Shown here: positions 51,904 through 53,474 of the stretch, piece by piece
Layout: every line of letters begins with the position of its first letter
How positions within the stretch are numbered: the stretch's first letter is position 1
NCBI GenBank assembly: GCA_964349045.1
Contig: CAYGFI010000014.1
Coordinates: 1 to 53,474, forward strand
Reading direction: 5' to 3'
DNA length: 53,474 nt
From: JACJXF01 sp964349045
GTDB taxonomy: Bacteria; Bacteroidota; Bacteroidia; Bacteroidales; GCA-2748055
Notes under the pieces: model-generated
Database searches by the model: none
Seen by the model: the letters and a program-made list of their open reading frames with translations, nothing else
Told to the model about the DNA's origin: nothing
Made by a program: the position numbers and the translations under genes

Positions 51904-52061
51904 AATTTTGTCAGCTATTTTCTATGCTCAAATTTATGGAACCAGGGTGGATTAAACAGAAGGAAGGGGATTACGTTGTTGAAGTAATGGGATTACTTTT
52001 TATTATCTGCCTGATATAGTGCTATTTACGCGAGGGTTAATTTTAAGTTGAAATCAGGGTA
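51904..52061. other. Short intergenic region
   Basis: A 158-base gap between two leftward genes. It contains no open frame of note. Probably promoter sequence for the DUF3853-like gene. Confidence 0.35.
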
Positions 52062-53018
52062 TTACATTTTTGTAACTATTTGATTTAAATCTATTTGTGC
52101 AAGTGCCAAGGCCTTTGGGTAATTAGTCAACATATTATTAAATACAAACTGAATATCATCTCTAATTGTTTTAAATGTACGTTTTTCACTTTTTGTTTTT
52201 CCATTTCTATTATTCTCATTATCATAAAAGCGAAAATGTTGTTCAAAAGCCTTTGGACTTAATTTGTGTTCACCAGCAATTTTTGCAAATGCATCCTTTT
52301 TTAATTTTGCTATTTCTCCGAGTTTTTTATGCTCTTTCGATGAAATTATATATACATAGAACAAGGCGTATTGCCACCTAGTCGGAGTTATCTTCTTAGA
52401 TTCCGGTATATTCTTTTCTGTCGTTTTATACTTATCAATAGGTTTTTCGGATTTGATTGGTTTTGATTTTTCCTTTTTTAAATTCTCAAAGTCAATTATG
52501 AGTTTTTTAATACTTTCCGGGAAAAAAGCTGAATATTGCAAAAGCAGAAGACTCAAAAATTCTTTGTACTCAACTATTTTATTTTTAAAACTCCTTTTTA
52601 GCTGAAATTTCAGAAAATTGTTCAGCTCAAATAGATTACCTGTATACTGTCTTAACTTTAGCGAAAAAAAGTAAGGGAAATCCACATCCTTTATGTTCAC
52701 AATTATCTCATGATCGTAATCATAACAATCGTCCCCATTAATAAAATAGTCAAGCCTATATAAATGGCTTAGATCTCCAATATTATTATTGTAATCACGA
52801 ATGTTTCTTGCATAATAAGCCTTTCCATCAGCATCTCCTTTGTCGTATAGTGATATTCCAAAATTGGGTTTAGCATACTTAATAATATTATGTTGTATAA
52901 CTTCTAATAAATCCCTGGCGTATTTTTCTGAGGATAAACCGGTTAAATACTGTTCTCTTTCATATCCCCAAATATCCGTAAGATCTATTTCGTAGTAGTT
53001 ATAATTTGGATTTTCCAT
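52062..53018 (-). CDS. Hypothetical protein of second mobile element
   Basis: A 318-aa protein, not recognised. The first 175 residues are rich in Tyr and Asp (MENPNYNYYEIDLTDIWGYERE). A Lys/Pro/Glu-rich linker (about 180-205) leads to a C-terminal helical domain (about 210-318) with AFAKIAGEHKLSPKAFEQHFRFY. Its start overlaps the end of the integrase fragment by 20 bases, so the two were one operon. It is the kind of gene that follows integrases in Bacteroidota mobilizable elements. Confidence 0.6.
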   Translation of the reverse strand: MENPNYNYYEIDLTDIWGYEREQYLTGLSSEKYARDLLEVIQHNIIKYAKPNFGISLYDKGDADGKAYYARNIRDYNNNIGDLSHLYRLDYFINGDDCYDYDHEIIVNIKDVDFPYFFSLKLRQYTGNLFELNNFLKFQLKRSFKNKIVEYKEFLSLLLLQYSAFFPESIKKLIIDFENLKKEKSKPIKSEKPIDKYKTTEKNIPESKKITPTRWQYALFYVYIISSKEHKKLGEIAKLKKDAFAKIAGEHKLSPKAFEQHFRFYDNENNRNGKTKSEKRTFKTIRDDIQFVFNNMLTNYPKALALAQIDLNQIVTKM

Positions 53019-53433
53019 TCTTTGGTTTAATTGAATTGACGGATCGAATTACTTTAAAGTTTGCATTATCTACTTTTTTCAGATCGAAATCTACATATAA
53101 ATCAGTAACTGTATTTAATCCATGTCCAAGTGCATGCTGTATTATATCTTTTGATATATTAAGACTTGAAGCGATTGAAGCCCAGGAATGCCGTGCATAA
53201 TAAGTTGTTAGTAGTGATTTAATTTTATCACTTTTGCCGATATCTCTTAATTTCTTGTTAATGATTTTGTTGAGGTTACGATAATCTGAATAAAGATCTG
53301 AAAAAATTAATAATCTTTTATTCCCTTTATATTTATTAATAATTTTCTGTGCCTCAGGATAGACTTTAATAGAGTAAGATCTACCTGTTTTAGCTCTGTT
53401 GAAATTTATGCGGCCATTATTTTTAACGAGGTT
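52999..53433 (-). pseudogene. Truncated tyrosine integrase (C-terminal part)
   Basis: Read on the minus strand, 145 codons are open from a TAG at 53434-53436 to the stop at 52999-53001. The segment NGRINFNRAKTGRSYSIKVYPEAQKII and then YARHSWASIASSLNISKDIIQHALGHGLNTVTDLYVDFD is the C-terminal half of a Bacteroidota tyrosine recombinase, with R-H and GHG boxes and the likely catalytic Tyr. The N-terminal domains are missing. An IS-like end adjoins, so an insertion seems to have cut the gene. Part could also lie beyond the window edge. Confidence 0.8.
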
Positions 53434-53474
53434 CTAAACTGATACCACCCACCGGTAAAAAACGGTACCACTTG
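53434..53474. mobile_element. Possible end of an insertion sequence
   Basis: The last 41 bases contain GGTACCACTT, ACCGGT and GATACCACCC blocks. These resemble the end repeats of IS21-family elements of Bacteroidota. They sit exactly where the integrase frame breaks. Only the end is visible, so the family is a guess. Confidence 0.45.

Overview
The window is Bacteroidota DNA, probably Bacteroidales. Three things point there. Promoters look like the group's TAnnTTTG -7 box. Start codons lack clear Shine-Dalgarno sequences. The ssrA (tmRNA) tag reads GNTNYALAA, close to known Bacteroides tags. Almost all of the window is one integrated tailed-phage genome of about 48.4 kb (2271-50694). It sits in the 3' end of ssrA (50681-51076, minus strand).

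Left edge (1-2270). This is host flank. A group II intron of the IIC type (about 317-2209, minus strand) carries a reverse transcriptase/maturase and lies immediately after a terminator hairpin (2211-2248). Read on the minus strand, a copy of the ssrA 3' end (2271-2285) leads into that hairpin. So the hairpin is the original ssrA terminator, now 48 kb away from ssrA, and the intron sits just behind it.

Prophage early region (2401-14370). A leftward operon holds an XRE-like repressor. A divergent rightward operon holds a small Cro-like protein, a LuxR-type HTH protein with a cysteine cluster, an HNH-like protein and several small genes. Replication genes follow: a primase-helicase (7336-10137) and a DnaA domain IV-like protein. 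Next comes a complete diversity-generating retroelement (DGR): two tandem variable genes, a 77-nt template repeat, a DGR-type reverse transcriptase and a small accessory gene. The region ends with a terminator and a 500-bp non-coding segment rich in TGTAAC/GTTACA repeats, a possible replication origin.

Late region (14399-49191, all rightward). In order it holds an S49 prohead protease, a scaffold-capsid fusion, a probable tail-tube protein, a gene pair split at an A9 run, a DNA methyltransferase, terminases, portal, connectors, an AT-rich restriction-modification fusion gene that looks like late cargo, a tape measure, a tail protein, a 2496-aa fibre and a lysis cassette. The long tape measure indicates a siphovirus. 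Seven intergenic sites share TGTCCTWT, then exactly 20 bases, then a -7-like box. They look like a phage late-promoter class. A 102-nt element (33037-33138) can fold into a long hairpin whose loop pairs with downstream sequence.

Right edge (49283-53474). A leftward tyrosine integrase is followed by the junction in ssrA. Beyond ssrA lies part of a second mobile element: a DUF3853-like HTH protein, an unknown protein and an integrase fragment cut by what looks like an insertion-sequence end.

All functional calls come from reading the translations and DNA by eye. No database search was run.
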